DNA of 64,000 bases from Comamonas thiooxydans (GTDB lineage: Bacteria > Pseudomonadota > Gammaproteobacteria > Burkholderiales > Burkholderiaceae_C), in assembly GCF_000964545.1 (NCBI RefSeq), contig NZ_BBVD01000001.1, forward strand, positions 62,001 through 126,000, given 5' to 3'. Position numbers and translations under genes: made by a program. Shown in pieces: positions 62,236-64,000 of this stretch. The notes beneath the pieces were generated by a model, which was given only the letters and a program-made list of their open reading frames with translations, ran no database searches and was not told the origin of the DNA. The number at the start of each line of letters is the position of its first letter. Positions within the stretch are counted from its first letter, which is position 1.

Positions 62236-63501
62236 ATGTCTGCGCCGCCTGCCCTGAACTCAAAGCAAAATCCCGCTCAATCCATTGATGAGCAAGCGAA
62301 GAGTGCTCCTGAATCTGCAGCCCTCGTGATTCTCACACTGGGGCTGCTGCTGGGTCTGCAACCGCTGGCAACCGATCTCTATCTGCCCGCCCTGCCTCAG
62401 CTGCAGCAAGGCTTTGGCGCCCATGTCTCGCAGGCCCAGCTGACACTGACCGGCTTTTTGCTGGCCTTTGGCTGCTCGCAGATTTTCTGGGGCCCGCTGT
62501 CGGACCGGCTGGGCCGCCGCCCGGTCTTGCTGCTGGGCATCAGCGGCTATGTGATCGCCGCTCTGGGCTGCGCCAGCGCCCAGAGCATGGAGGCCTTGAT
62601 TGCCTGGCGCAGCCTGCAAGGCGCAGCCCTGGGCGCCGGTGTGATGTGCGCGCGTGCCGTGGTTCGCGATCTCTACGCACCGCATATGGGCGCGCAAGTC
62701 ATGTCCAAGGCGCTGACAGGCCTGGGCGTGCTGGCCTTTCTGGCCCCCATCAGTGGCAGCTTGCTCGTGGGCTGGCTGGGCTGGCGCTCCACCATGCTGG
62801 CCCAGGCCTTCATGGGCTGCCTGGCCTGGCTGCTGGTGGTGCTGCGCTTCAGGGAGTCGATTCCCCAGCGCAACCCGCAGGCGCTGCAAGCGGGCAATCT
62901 GCTGCGCACCTGGTTGCGCATTGTGCGCAACCCCATGTTCCAGGCCTACAACCTGCTGACCTGCTTCAGCTATGCAGGCCTGTTCACCAATCTGGCGGCC
63001 TCTTCGTTCACCTACATCAACGTGCTGCATATGGAGCGCACGCAATACGGGCTGATGCTGGGCGGCAACGCGCTGTGCTATATCGCCGGCACCTTCGCCT
63101 GCCGCCGTCTGCTGCGCAGCATGAGCGTGCAGCGCACCGTGGCCGTGGCGGGGGTGCTGTCGCTGACGGCAGGCTCCATCATGGGCCTGGCGGCCCTGGG
63201 CGATCTGCGCAGCATCTGGGCCTATGCCCTGCCCTTCTGTCTCTACCAGATCGCCCACGGCATTCACATGCCCTGCGGACAAAGCAATGCCATCGCACCC
63301 TTCCCCCAGGCAGCGGGCACGGCCTCGGCGATCAACGGCCTGGTGATGATGCTGATGGCTTTTGCCATGGGGCACTGGCTGGGACTGAATCTGGATGCGG
63401 ATTCCACCATGCCGCTGGCTTTCGGCATCTGGTTCTGGTCGGCTTGCACTGCCATCACGGCATGGACGCTGGTACAGCGTTTTGGCATCAGCAAATCATG
63501 A
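62236..63501 (+). CDS. Bcr/CflA-type multidrug efflux MFS transporter
   Basis: This 421-residue protein has 12 predicted transmembrane segments. It shows the Bcr/CflA features LATDLYLPALPQL in segment 1, GPLSDRLGRRPVLL after segment 2 and SLQGAALGAGVMCARAVVRDLY in segment 4. Relatives export bicyclomycin, chloramphenicol or sulfathiazole; the substrate here is unknown. It follows the hydrolase gene by 68 bases. Confidence 0.9.
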   Translation: MSAPPALNSKQNPAQSIDEQAKSAPESAALVILTLGLLLGLQPLATDLYLPALPQLQQGFGAHVSQAQLTLTGFLLAFGCSQIFWGPLSDRLGRRPVLLLGISGYVIAALGCASAQSMEALIAWRSLQGAALGAGVMCARAVVRDLYAPHMGAQVMSKALTGLGVLAFLAPISGSLLVGWLGWRSTMLAQAFMGCLAWLLVVLRFRESIPQRNPQALQAGNLLRTWLRIVRNPMFQAYNLLTCFSYAGLFTNLAASSFTYINVLHMERTQYGLMLGGNALCYIAGTFACRRLLRSMSVQRTVAVAGVLSLTAGSIMGLAALGDLRSIWAYALPFCLYQIAHGIHMPCGQSNAIAPFPQAAGTASAINGLVMMLMAFAMGHWLGLNLDADSTMPLAFGIWFWSACTAITAWTLVQRFGISKS

Positions 63502-63617
63502 TTTGAAATAAGATGTTTGTGTTATTTAAAAACCAGTTTTTATTATTTTTCTTTTTATAGAGATTTTTTGAGAATGCCTGGACTGGCCAACGCGCCGCAC
63601 TTTTGTGATCTCCAGCC

Positions 63618-64000
63618 ATGCATTCCCGCCGCTCCTTTCTGCAGCAATCGCTGCTTGCCGCCAGCTCCGCTGGTTTCTCCCTCAGCTCTCTGGCCAAGGC
63701 CGCCGAGATATCCGCCGTTCCTCAGTCCAGCCGCATTCTGGTGGGCTTTGGCGCAGGTGGCGGCATCGATCTGCTGGCACGCGTGCTGGCCGAAAACATC
63801 GCCGCACAGCTGGGCAGGAGCCACTACGTGGTGGTGGACAACAAGCCCGGCGCCAACGGCCAGATTGCCGCACAGACTCTGCTCAACGCCCCCAGCGACG
63901 GCAGCACCTATCTGATCGCACCGCTGATCACCCCGGTGCTCTCGCAGATCGTCTACAAAAAGCCCGGCTACGACCCTGCACGCGACTTCTCTCCGGTGGG
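63618..64000 (+). CDS. Bug-family solute receptor, cut by window end
   Basis: The visible 127 codons begin MHSRRSFLQQSLLAASSAGFS, a Tat-style signal, and continue with the Bug motifs SSRILVGFGAGGGIDLLARVLAE and NKPGANGQIAAQTLL. The rest lies outside the window. The preceding spacer is AT-rich. Use of a Tat-like signal differs from the other three Bug proteins here, which have Sec-type signals. Confidence 0.88.
   Translation, partial: MHSRRSFLQQSLLAASSAGFSLSSLAKAAEISAVPQSSRILVGFGAGGGIDLLARVLAENIAAQLGRSHYVVVDNKPGANGQIAAQTLLNAPSDGSTYLIAPLITPVLSQIVYKKPGYDPARDFSPV

Overview
The window is GC-rich chromosomal DNA of a betaproteobacterium of the Comamonadaceae, most likely the Comamonas testosteroni group. 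Supporting signs are four Bug-type (TctC) solute receptors, the gene order pyrG-kdsA-eno-ftsB, an endonuclease-type mutL, and two families of short palindromic intergenic repeats. I see no rRNA, tRNA, CRISPR array, insertion sequence or prophage. Strand switches are frequent and most convergent gene pairs are separated by a clear stem-loop terminator.

Bases 1-15500 form the most interesting region: two parallel catabolic modules. Module 1 is an AraC-type regulator gene divergent from pchA-pchC-pchX-pchF. These encode 4-hydroxybenzaldehyde dehydrogenase, the cytochrome subunit of p-cresol methylhydroxylase, a Tat-signal protein of unknown function, and the flavoprotein subunit. Module 2 is a paralogous AraC-type gene divergent from a five-gene branched-chain-amino-acid-type ABC importer (livKHMGF), followed by a second aldehyde dehydrogenase very like pchA. 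Both promoters share the same spaced elements (GTGCAC, 14 nt, CTTGC, 7 nt, TTTCCTACGAT), and both modules end in the same terminator. The likely shared job is uptake of p-cresol or a related aromatic and its oxidation to 4-hydroxybenzoate. The importer's substrate and the role of the second dehydrogenase are inferred.

Bases 15500-31700 are mainly housekeeping: a DUF2076 protein, an FKBP/SlyD-like isomerase, a glycine-zipper lipoprotein, two PepSY proteins beside a PhoP/PhoQ-like two-component system, then dut and coaBC on the minus strand facing pyrG, kdsA, eno and ftsB on the plus strand, then hslO and a gamma-carbonic-anhydrase-like protein. Bases 31700-46000 hold a ferritin-like DUF455 protein, a tandem pair of EAL/HDOD signalling proteins, two Bug receptors, a small Tat-exported molybdopterin-fold protein, xerD, a LysR/quinone-oxidoreductase pair around a perfect 20-bp palindrome, an AEC transporter, queG overlapping tsaE head to head, and amiC.

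Bases 46000-64000 hold two small glycine-zipper lipoproteins, a DedA protein, mutL, an RpiR regulator convergent with an MFS-transporter/racemase-family operon, gdhA, a P2-type ATPase, two more Bug receptors (the last cut by the window end), a periplasmic cupin, a DUF5329 protein, an unusual two-domain methylglyoxal-synthase-like protein, an alpha/beta hydrolase and a Bcr/CflA drug-efflux-type transporter.

Most worth a second look: the duplicated AraC/promoter/aldehyde-dehydrogenase module, PchX, the tandem methylglyoxal-synthase protein with a degenerate N-terminal copy, a racemase-family protein lacking both catalytic cysteines, and palindromic repeats that supply the stop codons of two genes.
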